A DNA stretch of 28,856 nucleotides, from contig JAAYXU010000101.1 of NCBI GenBank assembly GCA_012515725.1, positions 1-28,856 on the forward strand. The letters run 5' to 3'. Shown piece by piece: positions 7,048-12,858 of this stretch (position 1 is the stretch's first letter; every line of letters starts with the position of its first letter). The position numbers were made by a program, and so were the translations under genes. This stretch comes from Clostridiales bacterium (GTDB lineage Bacteria > Bacillota > Clostridia > Christensenellales > UMGS416). The notes below the pieces were generated by a model. That model worked only from the letters and a program-made list of their open reading frames with translations. It was not told the DNA's origin and searched no databases.

Positions 7048-7056
7048 AGTATAGCA
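7048..7056 (-). promoter_or_regulatory. Extended -10 promoter for the DUF6062-like gene
   Basis: On the minus strand the sequence TGC-TATACT (7056-7048) is an extended -10 box with one mismatch to TATAAT. No clear -35 was found at the expected distance, which an extended -10 can compensate for. It lies about 48 bases upstream of the start codon. Confidence 0.4.
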
Positions 7057-7101
7057 TATATAACCCTGTTCATACATTATGAAGATGGGAGTCGGGTACT
7101 T

Positions 7102-8022
7102 ATGGCCACGCGAAGACGCAGAAGCAGCCGCAGATCCGCACAATCCTCAAACCGCGCCGCCACGGTTTTCCTGCTCATCGTACTAATCGGCGTGATCATC
7201 TGGTTCGCCGCGGTGGGAGACATCGGGAAGTTCATCGCGGAGAGAATAATCGCACCGCTTTCGAATCGGACGCCGCCTGTCACGGGGACAAGTCCCGGCG
7301 CGACGCAGACGAATGATCCGGCATTGGCTTCTCCTGACGTGACCGACGACGCTAGCGCGGCCGTCCGGGTATCCGGCTCCGTAGAGATGGAGGGTTTTTC
7401 CGTGTACTGCGTGCAGTGGGGCGCGTTCTCCGCGCAGGAGAACGCGGAGCTTGCGGCGTCGGGCTGCAGGAGCCGGGGCGCGGCGGCCTATATCTATAAG
7501 GACGGCGACCTGTACCGGGTGCTGGGCGACGCTTTCCTCGTCCGGGACGAGGCGACGGCGGCCCGCGACGTCTATACCGCGTTTTACAAAATGGAGGCTT
7601 TTGTATACGATATGGCCATCCCGGCGGTCAGTCTCAAGGTGGTCGCGACGCAGCCCCAGATCGACGCGATGCAGCGGGCTTTCGGCATCTGGGCCGAGAC
7701 GGTCGAATCGCTGCGCGGGCTGATTACCAGCTACGAGACGCGGCGGATTACCGCCGATACGCTGGCGCTGCGCCTTGAGGAATACGCCCGCGATCTGACT
7801 GACGCGGGCGATGCGCTCTCGTCGGTCGCGGGCGACACGTCGGATTCGCCGGTATTAAGCGGTATTCTTTCGCTGCTCAGCAAGACGGGCCAAACGCTTT
7901 CCACGATGTGTCAGGAGCTGAAGACCGAATCAGAGGTGGCCATTTTAACGGATTTAAAGTATAATTACGTAGGAATGCTGACTGAGTTCCGTCAGTATTC
8001 GGATAAGGCCGTCCTCACATAA
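7102..8022 (+). CDS. Membrane-anchored SPOR-domain-like protein
   Basis: A 306-residue protein with a basic N-terminus (residues 1-18, RRRR and similar), one transmembrane helix (about 21-38), a low-complexity Thr/Pro/Asp linker (56-90) and an extracytoplasmic part. Residues 97-165 (GFSVYCVQWGAFSAQENA, then YIYKDGDLYRVLGDAF) look like a SPOR fold, which binds denuded peptidoglycan glycan at septa or in sporulation. The remaining 140 residues are helical and unassigned. The upstream ATG at 7024 is rejected because its first 26 residues do not fit the topology; the ATG at 7102 directly precedes the basic region, with GGGAG further upstream as a weak binding site. It is 31 bases from the hydrogenase locus and may or may not be part of it. 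Confidence 0.7.
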   Translation: MATRRRRSSRRSAQSSNRAATVFLLIVLIGVIIWFAAVGDIGKFIAERIIAPLSNRTPPVTGTSPGATQTNDPALASPDVTDDASAAVRVSGSVEMEGFSVYCVQWGAFSAQENAELAASGCRSRGAAAYIYKDGDLYRVLGDAFLVRDEATAARDVYTAFYKMEAFVYDMAIPAVSLKVVATQPQIDAMQRAFGIWAETVESLRGLITSYETRRITADTLALRLEEYARDLTDAGDALSSVAGDTSDSPVLSGILSLLSKTGQTLSTMCQELKTESEVAILTDLKYNYVGMLTEFRQYSDKAVLT

Positions 8023-8053
8023 GCGGGACGCAGTACGGGGAGAGTACGATACG

Positions 8054-8410
8054 ATGACCGTTCGAGAGATCCGTGATTGCCTCAATGCCGAACTCGAATG
8101 CGGGGAGGAATGCTTGGAGCGCGAGGTTTTTTTCGCATGTGGCTCCGACCTCATGAGCGACGTGCTGGCCTACGTCGGACAGCAGACGCTTCTCCTGACG
8201 GGACTGACCAACGCGCAGGTGCTGCGCACCGCAGAGATGACCGATGTCAGCGCGATCGTGTTCGTGCGCGGGAAAAAGCCCGGCGAGGAGCTCCGGTCGA
8301 TGGCCCGGGCGCTGGGCATAGCGCTCATGAGCACCGGCCTGACGATGTACGAGGCCTGCGGTACGCTCTACATGCAGGGTCTGCCCGGCCGCATGCCCGG
8401 CCATGGATGA
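8054..8410 (+). CDS. Stand-alone DRTGG-domain protein (first copy)
   Basis: A 118-residue protein consisting almost entirely of a DRTGG-like domain, a fold otherwise found attached to CBS domains and in phosphotransacetylase-type proteins. Key segments are the N-terminal MTVREIRDCLNAEL, ACGSDLMSDVLAYV, LLLTGLTNAQVL, and ALGIALMSTGLTMYEACGTLY. Its function as a separate protein is unknown; ligand or nucleotide sensing is often suggested. It starts the upstream hydrogenase-linked unit, overlaps the next gene by 8 bases and has a paralogue at 10153-10479. GGGGAGAG precedes the start by about 9 bases. Confidence 0.8.
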   Translation: MTVREIRDCLNAELECGEECLEREVFFACGSDLMSDVLAYVGQQTLLLTGLTNAQVLRTAEMTDVSAIVFVRGKKPGEELRSMARALGIALMSTGLTMYEACGTLYMQGLPGRMPGHG

Positions 8411-8846
8411 TCGCTTTTTCGTCCACCGGGAAGAATATCCGATCACAGCGGGTGATTTCTCCGCCGCGGGCGACGCTTCGGCGCGGATAAAGTATGTGCT
8501 CAGGAAGCTGGGCATAGACAGCGCGCTGGTGCGCCGCGCGGCCATCGCGGCATACGAGAGCGAGATAAACATGGTCATACACAGCGCGGGCGGTACGCTT
8601 ACGCTGACCGTCGACCGCGATACGATTAGACTTCTGGCCCGGGACAGAGGGCCGGGCATACCCGATATAGACCTTGCCATGCAGGAGGGGTACTCCACGG
8701 CGACCGAAGCGATTCGGGAGCTGGGATTTGGAGCGGGCATGGGCCTGCCCAATATGCGCCGGTGCAGCGATCGGTTCACTATCCGCTCGTCGCCCGGCGG
8801 TACTGTTATCGATATGGAGTTTACTATCGGAAAAGAAAGTGGATGA
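8403..8846 (+). CDS. RsbW-like GHKL ATP-binding protein (anti-sigma/Ser-Thr kinase type)
   Basis: A 147-residue single-domain GHKL ATPase. The Bergerat ATP site is complete: N box YESEINMVIH (Glu54, Asn56, His60), G1 box DRGPGIPD (81-88), and G2 box GFGAGMGLPNMRR (108-120). The size and motif spacing match anti-sigma factor/serine kinases such as RsbW and SpoIIAB, which phosphorylate partner proteins rather than act as histidine kinases. The gene overlaps the DRTGG gene before it and ends one base before the hydrogenase-like start, so the three are translationally linked. A role in passing a signal from the hydrogenase-like sensor is inferred from position. No STAS-domain partner or sigma factor gene is in the window. 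Confidence 0.85.
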   Translation: MDDRFFVHREEYPITAGDFSAAGDASARIKYVLRKLGIDSALVRRAAIAAYESEINMVIHSAGGTLTLTVDRDTIRLLARDRGPGIPDIDLAMQEGYSTATEAIRELGFGAGMGLPNMRRCSDRFTIRSSPGGTVIDMEFTIGKESG

Positions 8847-8847
8847 A

Positions 8848-10149
8848 ATGAACCAATATTTTCATTCGGTCACGCTGGACCGGGACAAATGCAAAGGCTG
8901 TACGAACTGTCTGAGGGGATGCCCCACCGAGGCCATCCGCGTCAGGGACGGCAAAGCCGCCATAATCGCCGAGCGCTGCATCGACTGCGGCGAGTGCATA
9001 CGCGCCTGCCCTTACCACGCGAAGGTCGCCCGGACCGATCCTCTCTCGGCTCTTGACCGCTTCCGGTACAGGATCGCGCTGCCAGCCCCGTCGCTGTACG
9101 GCCAGTTCCGCGGCCTTGACGACACGCGCCGGGTACTGTCGGGCCTTATGGATCTCGGATTCGACGACGTGTTCGAGGTAGCGCGCGGCGCTGATATCGT
9201 AACGCGCGCGCTGATGCGGCGGCTCAGGGAGAGCACGGCGCAGCCGCTCATATCGTCGGCCTGTCCGGCGGTCATGCGGCTCATACAGGTCCGGTTTCCC
9301 GGGCTTCTTGGCAACATCGTCGACCTGCAGTCCCCGATGGAGGTGGCGGCGCAGACGGCCAGGAGGGAGTTTTGCGAGCGGCGCGGCGTGTCCGCGGATG
9401 AGGTGGGGACCTTCTTTATCACCCCGTGCCCGGCTAAGATGACAAGCATACGCAACCCTCTGGGTATGGAGCGCTCCCATGTGGACGGCGCGATTTCCAT
9501 TATAGAGCTCTATGGGCCGCTTTCGGCGCGCCTTGCGCACCCGGACAAGCATTACGACGGCCCCATGGCGACGCTGTACGGCGTGGGGTGGGCCAACTCC
9601 GGCGGAGAGAGCACAGCGTCCGGCTGCGACGACACGCTGGCGGTAGACGGCATACACAACGTCATCCGTGTGCTGGAGGAGATCGAGAACGGGAAGCTCC
9701 CCGAGCTGCGGTTCTTTGAGGGCCTGGCCTGCACCGGCGGCTGCGTGGGCGGCCCGCTCGTCTTTGAGAACGCCTATGTGGCCAAGGATCGGATACGCCG
9801 TCTGGTCGAGCGGATGCCCAGGCAGACGCTCGATCCCGACGCAGAAAGCGCGCGCCCCGGCAGCTTCGATCCGACGCTCACGACGCCCATACGCGAGCAG
9901 CGGGTTCTGGAGCTCGACGAGGATCTGTCGGCCGCGCTGGAGAAAATGGGCCGTGTCGAGAGCATCACAGAGAGCCTTCCCGGCCTGGACTGCGGCTCGT
10001 GCGGGGCGCCGTCCTGCCGGGCGCTCGCCGAGGACATCGTACAGGGAAAGGCCGCCGAGATCGACTGTATATTCAGGCTGCGCGACAAGGTGGCCCGGCT
10101 TGCGCGGGAGATGAAGGATCTGGCGCAGTCCGACAGCAGAAAGGAATAG
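8848..10149 (+). CDS. [FeFe]-hydrogenase homologue with sensory-type active site (HydS/group D-like)
   Basis: A 433-residue iron-sulfur protein. Residues 15-25 and 44-54 are two ferredoxin-type [4Fe-4S] sites (CKGCTNCLRGC, CIDCGECIRAC). The H-cluster domain follows, with all four cluster-ligand Cys positions present: SSACP (Cys139), TPCPAK (Cys194), and GLACTGGC (Cys295, Cys299). A C-terminal [4Fe-4S] module of the Fes type has Cys382, Cys385, Cys390 and Cys407. Three catalytic-environment residues differ from C. pasteurianum CpI: Cys299 is Ala138, Met353 is Thr192 and Met497 is Leu293. These are the changes reported for putative sensory [FeFe] hydrogenases. There is no PAS or kinase domain, so output would go through partner proteins. 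The ATG at 8848 gives a clean N-terminus; a GTG at 8839 is possible. DRTGG, GHKL and PHP genes surround it. Confidence 0.85.
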   Translation: MNQYFHSVTLDRDKCKGCTNCLRGCPTEAIRVRDGKAAIIAERCIDCGECIRACPYHAKVARTDPLSALDRFRYRIALPAPSLYGQFRGLDDTRRVLSGLMDLGFDDVFEVARGADIVTRALMRRLRESTAQPLISSACPAVMRLIQVRFPGLLGNIVDLQSPMEVAAQTARREFCERRGVSADEVGTFFITPCPAKMTSIRNPLGMERSHVDGAISIIELYGPLSARLAHPDKHYDGPMATLYGVGWANSGGESTASGCDDTLAVDGIHNVIRVLEEIENGKLPELRFFEGLACTGGCVGGPLVFENAYVAKDRIRRLVERMPRQTLDPDAESARPGSFDPTLTTPIREQRVLELDEDLSAALEKMGRVESITESLPGLDCGSCGAPSCRALAEDIVQGKAAEIDCIFRLRDKVARLAREMKDLAQSDSRKE

Positions 10150-10152
10150 ACG

Positions 10153-10479
10153 ATGAAGCTTTCACAACTGCTCGATAGGGACGGTTTCACGCTAATGAAC
10201 GCCGTGGGCGACCGCGACGTGACGGGCGGCATATGCGGCGATCTGCTCAGTTGGGTCATGGCCCGGGGCAAGCGCGGCATGGCCTGGGTGACCGTACAAA
10301 CGCATATGAACGTAGTGGCCGTAGCAAGCCTGCATGAATTCTCGTGCGTAATACTGGCCGACGGCTGCGTCATGGACGAGGAGGCGCTGCGGAAAGCCGA
10401 GACCGAGGGCGTCGCCATCGTGAGCGCCGCGCATCCGGCCTACGCGATATGCGGCATACTCCACGATATGGGCGTATAG
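10153..10479 (+). CDS. Stand-alone DRTGG-domain protein (second copy)
   Basis: A 108-residue protein matching one DRTGG-like domain. The signature GDRDVTGGICGDLLSWVM (19-36) closely resembles the classical motif. The following core (WVTVQTHMNVVAVASLHE and AETEGVAIVSAAHPAYAICG) aligns by eye with the copy at 8054-8410. AAAGGA lies 7 bases upstream, and the gene begins 3 bases after the hydrogenase-like stop codon, showing tight operon structure. Some databases label relatives as serine kinases of HPr, but no P-loop is present, so I do not adopt that name. A ligand-binding or adaptor role beside the hydrogenase-like sensor is inference. Confidence 0.8.
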   Translation: MKLSQLLDRDGFTLMNAVGDRDVTGGICGDLLSWVMARGKRGMAWVTVQTHMNVVAVASLHEFSCVILADGCVMDEEALRKAETEGVAIVSAAHPAYAICGILHDMGV

Positions 10480-10484
10480 CGCCT

Positions 10485-11222
10485 ATGCGCACAGCGGTCG
10501 ATCTGCATATTCACAGCTGCCTGTCCCCGTGCGCCGACGAGGATATGACGCCGTGCAATATCACTGCCATGGCCGCGCTCAAGGGTCTTGGCGCGATCGC
10601 GGTCACGGATCATAACAGCGGCGGCAACGCGGCGGCCGCGGCGGCGGCCGGAGCGGCCCGGGGCCTGCTGGTGGTACCCGGCGTGGAGGTAACGACCCGC
10701 GAGGAAATACACGCGCTGTGCTATTTTCCGGCGCAGGATGCGCTCGCGGATTTCATTGGGTGGCTTGAGGGCGGCCGCTCGCGGCTCAAAAACCGGCCCG
10801 ATACGTTCGGCAGACAGCTCTATATGAGCGCCGAGGACCGCGTTACCGGCGAAGAGCCGCTCTACCTGCCCGCGGCCACGGAGTTCGCGCTGGAGACGGT
10901 CGAGGCAGAGGCATTGGCCCGCGGCGGCGTGCTTGTTCCCGCGCATATCGACAGGCCTTCGTTCAGCCTGCTGGCGAGCCTCGGCATGATCCCGGCGGCG
11001 CTGCGCGCGCGCACGTTCGAGGCAGCGGGCGATCCTCCCGCGGGCCTCGCAGATTACCGTTACCTGCGCTCCTCCGACGCGCATACGTTGGGAGCGATAC
11101 TGGAGCCGACTTTTTTTCTGGACCTGCGCGAGCTAAGCGCGGCCGCAGTGGTCGAGGCGCTCAGAGAGCCGATGTCCGTACGAAGCGTTCCGGGTTGCAC
11201 TTCGTGCGATCTGGGGAATTAG
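10485..11222 (+). CDS. PHP-domain metal-dependent phosphoesterase
   Basis: A 245-residue member of the PHP family, whose members hydrolyse phosphoesters (nucleotides, histidinol phosphate, oligonucleotides) with bound metals. The metal-binding motifs appear in order: DLHIHSCLSPC (His8, His10), TDHN (41-44, His43), GVEVTTREEIHAL (Glu68, His76), PAHIDRP (about residue 158), and SSDAH near residue 199. A run of alanines (49-55) is a low-complexity insertion after the second motif. The ATG at 10485 is 5 bases after the preceding stop and places HIH at residue 8, as usual. It is the last gene of the upstream unit. If it acts on a signalling nucleotide, it would be the effector or reset step of that unit, which is speculative. 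Confidence 0.85.
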   Translation: MRTAVDLHIHSCLSPCADEDMTPCNITAMAALKGLGAIAVTDHNSGGNAAAAAAAGAARGLLVVPGVEVTTREEIHALCYFPAQDALADFIGWLEGGRSRLKNRPDTFGRQLYMSAEDRVTGEEPLYLPAATEFALETVEAEALARGGVLVPAHIDRPSFSLLASLGMIPAALRARTFEAAGDPPAGLADYRYLRSSDAHTLGAILEPTFFLDLRELSAAAVVEALREPMSVRSVPGCTSCDLGN

Positions 11223-11271
11223 TGAAACATCGGCCTAAAGTGCCACATTATACAGTTAAGCTGAAAATTAC

Positions 11272-11302
11272 CAATTTATTGTTAACCCTTTTCAATTTAT
11301 TG
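11272..11302 (+). repeat. Paired CAATTTATTG direct repeat at distal hydrogenase promoter
   Basis: CAATTTATTG occurs at 11272-11281 and again at 11293-11302, starting 21 bp apart (two helical turns). Each unit is itself a near-palindrome (CAAT-TT-ATTG). The second copy overlaps the TTGACC -35 box of the distal promoter. A partial Rex-like sequence (TTGTTAACCCTTTTCAA) begins inside the first copy. Confidence 0.5.
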
Positions 11303-11330
11303 ACCATACTTAACATTTTGAGTATATAAT
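11300..11330 (+). promoter_or_regulatory. Distal promoter of the HydCBA operon
   Basis: -35 TTGACC (11300-11305) is followed by TATATA after 17 bases (11323-11328) or TATAAT after 19 bases (11325-11330). Transcripts would have a leader of about 100 bases that contains the proximal promoter and the Rex-like site. Confidence 0.6.
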
Positions 11331-11376
11331 ACACGTGAAAATTGTAAACTCCACCATCGCTATTTATGTGAACTTG

Positions 11377-11385
11377 TGATATAAT
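11377..11385 (+). promoter_or_regulatory. Proximal extended -10 promoter of the HydCBA operon
   Basis: TGA-TATAAT (11377-11385) is a full extended -10 box with a perfect TATAAT. No good -35 lies upstream. Transcription would start near 11392, seven bases before the Rex-like palindrome. Confidence 0.6.
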
Positions 11386-11398
11386 TGCATCGGACAGG

Positions 11399-11416
11399 TT
11401 GTTAAAAAATTATCAA
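11399..11416 (+). promoter_or_regulatory. Probable Rex operator
   Basis: TTGTTAAAAAATTATCAA matches the clostridial Rex consensus TTGTTAAnnnnTTAACAA at all but one arm position. Rex is a repressor that leaves DNA when the NADH/NAD+ ratio is high. The site lies just downstream of the proximal start point and 23 bases before the HydC start codon, a position suited to blocking transcription of an NADH-consuming hydrogenase. Confidence 0.7.
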
Positions 11417-11439
11417 TCTGTGCGCGGGAGGGTAGAATT

Positions 11440-11928
11440 ATGGGTAAAAAGCTGGATCCGAAGCTGTTCGAAGCGCTTGAGCAGGTCATCGTCCGGTATA
11501 AGGATCACAAGGGACCGCTGATGCCGGTCATGCAGGCGGCGCAGGATCTCTTTGGATATCTGCCCATAGAGGTGCAGGATTATATCGCGCGGGGACTGGA
11601 CATACCGCTTGTAAAGGTTTACGGCGTGGCTACGTTCTATTCGCAGTTCAAGCTGGAGCCAAACGGCGAGAACACGATTAGCGTGTGCCTGGGCACGGCC
11701 TGCTATGTTCGCGGTGCGCAGAAGGTGCTGGACAGGCTCAAGGAGGAGCTTGGCATCGAAGAAGGAAAGACAACCCCCGACGGGCTGTTTACGCTGTCGG
11801 GAACCCGGTGTCTGGGCTGCTGCGGCCTGGCGCCGGTCATCATGATTAACGACGATGTGTACGGTCGGCTCAAGCCCGACGATATACCGGGCATACTGGA
11901 TAAGTACCGGAGGGCGCGCAGCGCATGA
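11440..11928 (+). CDS. hydC: HydC, NuoE-like [2Fe-2S] subunit of NADH-linked [FeFe] hydrogenase
   Basis: A 162-residue thioredoxin-like [2Fe-2S] protein of the NuoE/24-kDa family. An N-terminal helical part (1-70, with YGVATFYSQF at 61-70) precedes the cluster domain. Cluster ligands are Cys83 and Cys88 (CLGTAC) and Cys124 and Cys128 (CLGCC), the spacing normal for the family. In HydABC enzymes this subunit binds HydB and its cluster takes part in electron transfer, or bifurcation, between NADH and ferredoxin. The start is supported by GGGAGGG 7 bases upstream. It is the first gene of the downstream unit behind two promoters and a Rex-like site, and its stop overlaps the next start as ATGA. 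Confidence 0.9.
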   Translation: MGKKLDPKLFEALEQVIVRYKDHKGPLMPVMQAAQDLFGYLPIEVQDYIARGLDIPLVKVYGVATFYSQFKLEPNGENTISVCLGTACYVRGAQKVLDRLKEELGIEEGKTTPDGLFTLSGTRCLGCCGLAPVIMINDDVYGRLKPDDIPGILDKYRRARSA

Positions 11929-12476
11929 GGGAAATCTCGCTCCATGTGTTGGATCTGGCGAACAACGCGCTGGAAGCCGGCGCGACCCACCTCAATGTCA
12001 CGGTGGACGTGCAGCACGGGAGCGACACGGTTTCTGTTTCGATCACGGACAACGGATGCGGTATGGACGATGAGAGCGCGCTAAGAGCGCAGGATCCCTT
12101 CGTGACCAGCCGCACGACGAGGAAAGTAGGGCTGGGCATACCGCTTTTCAAAGCGGGGTGCCTGGGATGCGGCGGAACGTTCCGCCTCGAGTCGGAGCCG
12201 GGCTGGGGAACTAGCGTCATGGGAAGCTGGAAGCTGTCCCATATCGATCGGCCGCCCTTGGGAGACATGGCCGCGACGGCGCTGCTCCTTATACTGGATC
12301 CCCGGATCGATCTCGAGTTCAGGGCGAGCATCGATGAAAAGATGTTCGCGCTGCGCACGGCGGATCTGAGAGAGGAGCTGGGCGAGACGCCTCTTCATGA
12401 TCCGGAGGTCGTCGGGTGGATCGCCTCGTACATCAGGGAATCGCTGGAAGCATTGTTTGGAGGGGAAGCGCTGTGA
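11925..12476 (+). CDS. GHKL ATP-binding protein encoded within the hydrogenase operon
   Basis: A 183-residue GHKL-fold ATPase distinct from the one at 8403. The N box is HVLDLANNALEAGA (7-20), the G1 box is TDNGCGM (41-47), and the G2 region is TTRKVGLGIPL (64-74). The ATP-lid side then reads KAGCLGCGG, placing a Cys79-xx-Cys82 pair next to the nucleotide site, with Cys45 inside the G1 box. There is no dimerisation or phosphorylated-His domain, so it is not an ordinary histidine kinase. Residues 105-183 form an extra helical domain of unknown role. It overlaps hydC by 4 bases and the next gene by 4 bases, so it is made with the enzyme subunits. Assembly, regulation or signal transfer are possible; none is demonstrated. 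Confidence 0.8.
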   Translation: MREISLHVLDLANNALEAGATHLNVTVDVQHGSDTVSVSITDNGCGMDDESALRAQDPFVTSRTTRKVGLGIPLFKAGCLGCGGTFRLESEPGWGTSVMGSWKLSHIDRPPLGDMAATALLLILDPRIDLEFRASIDEKMFALRTADLREELGETPLHDPEVVGWIASYIRESLEALFGGEAL

Positions 12477-12844
12477 AAACATTAAAAGAGCTTAACGAAA
12501 TCCGCGCGAAGACGCTGGATAGCGTCAACCTGCGCAAGCAGCGGATCGGGACCCGCGTTGTGGTGGGTATGGCCACCTGCGGCATCGCCGCGGGCGCTCG
12601 TCCGGTGCTGATGGCGTTTGTCGACGAGGTGGCCCGGCGCGCGCTGCGCGATGTGATGGTGACACAGACCGGCTGTATCGGCGTATGCCGCCTGGAGCCG
12701 CTGGTCGAGGTATACCGTCCCGGGGAAGACAAGGTAACATACGTGAACGTAAAGCCCGAGCAGGTGGCGCGCATCGTAAGCGAGCATATCGTCAACGGAA
12801 ATCCCGTCGACGAGTGGACCATCGGCGCTGCCGACAAGGAATAG
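12473..12844 (+). CDS. Small thioredoxin-like [2Fe-2S] ferredoxin-type protein (HydD-like)
   Basis: A 123-residue protein related to the N-terminal domain of HydB. It starts at a GTG (12473) that overlaps the preceding TGA, with GGAGGGG about 7 bases upstream. The core reads VVVGMATCGIAAGARPVL and TQTGCIGVCRLEP, which correspond to the first and second halves of a thioredoxin-like [2Fe-2S] site. Only three Cys are present in the whole protein; the position equivalent to Cys11 of HydB is not a Cys. Cluster binding is thus uncertain, although homologues in similar operons, as I recall them, share this pattern. It probably acts as an electron-transfer or structural partner of HydB. Fourteen bases separate it from hydB. 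Confidence 0.8.
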   Translation: MKTLKELNEIRAKTLDSVNLRKQRIGTRVVVGMATCGIAAGARPVLMAFVDEVARRALRDVMVTQTGCIGVCRLEPLVEVYRPGEDKVTYVNVKPEQVARIVSEHIVNGNPVDEWTIGAADKE

Positions 12845-12858
12845 GGGAGGTGCGGATT

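Noticed and set aside
10153..10479. Annotation of the second DRTGG protein as an HPr serine kinase
   Set aside because: The protein has no P-loop or kinase motif; only the DRTGG-like domain is present.
11279..11296. Second Rex operator in the distal promoter region
   Set aside because: Only the left arm TTGTTAA matches well; the right arm TTTTCAA has wrong spacing and several mismatches. It is mentioned only as a partial resemblance.
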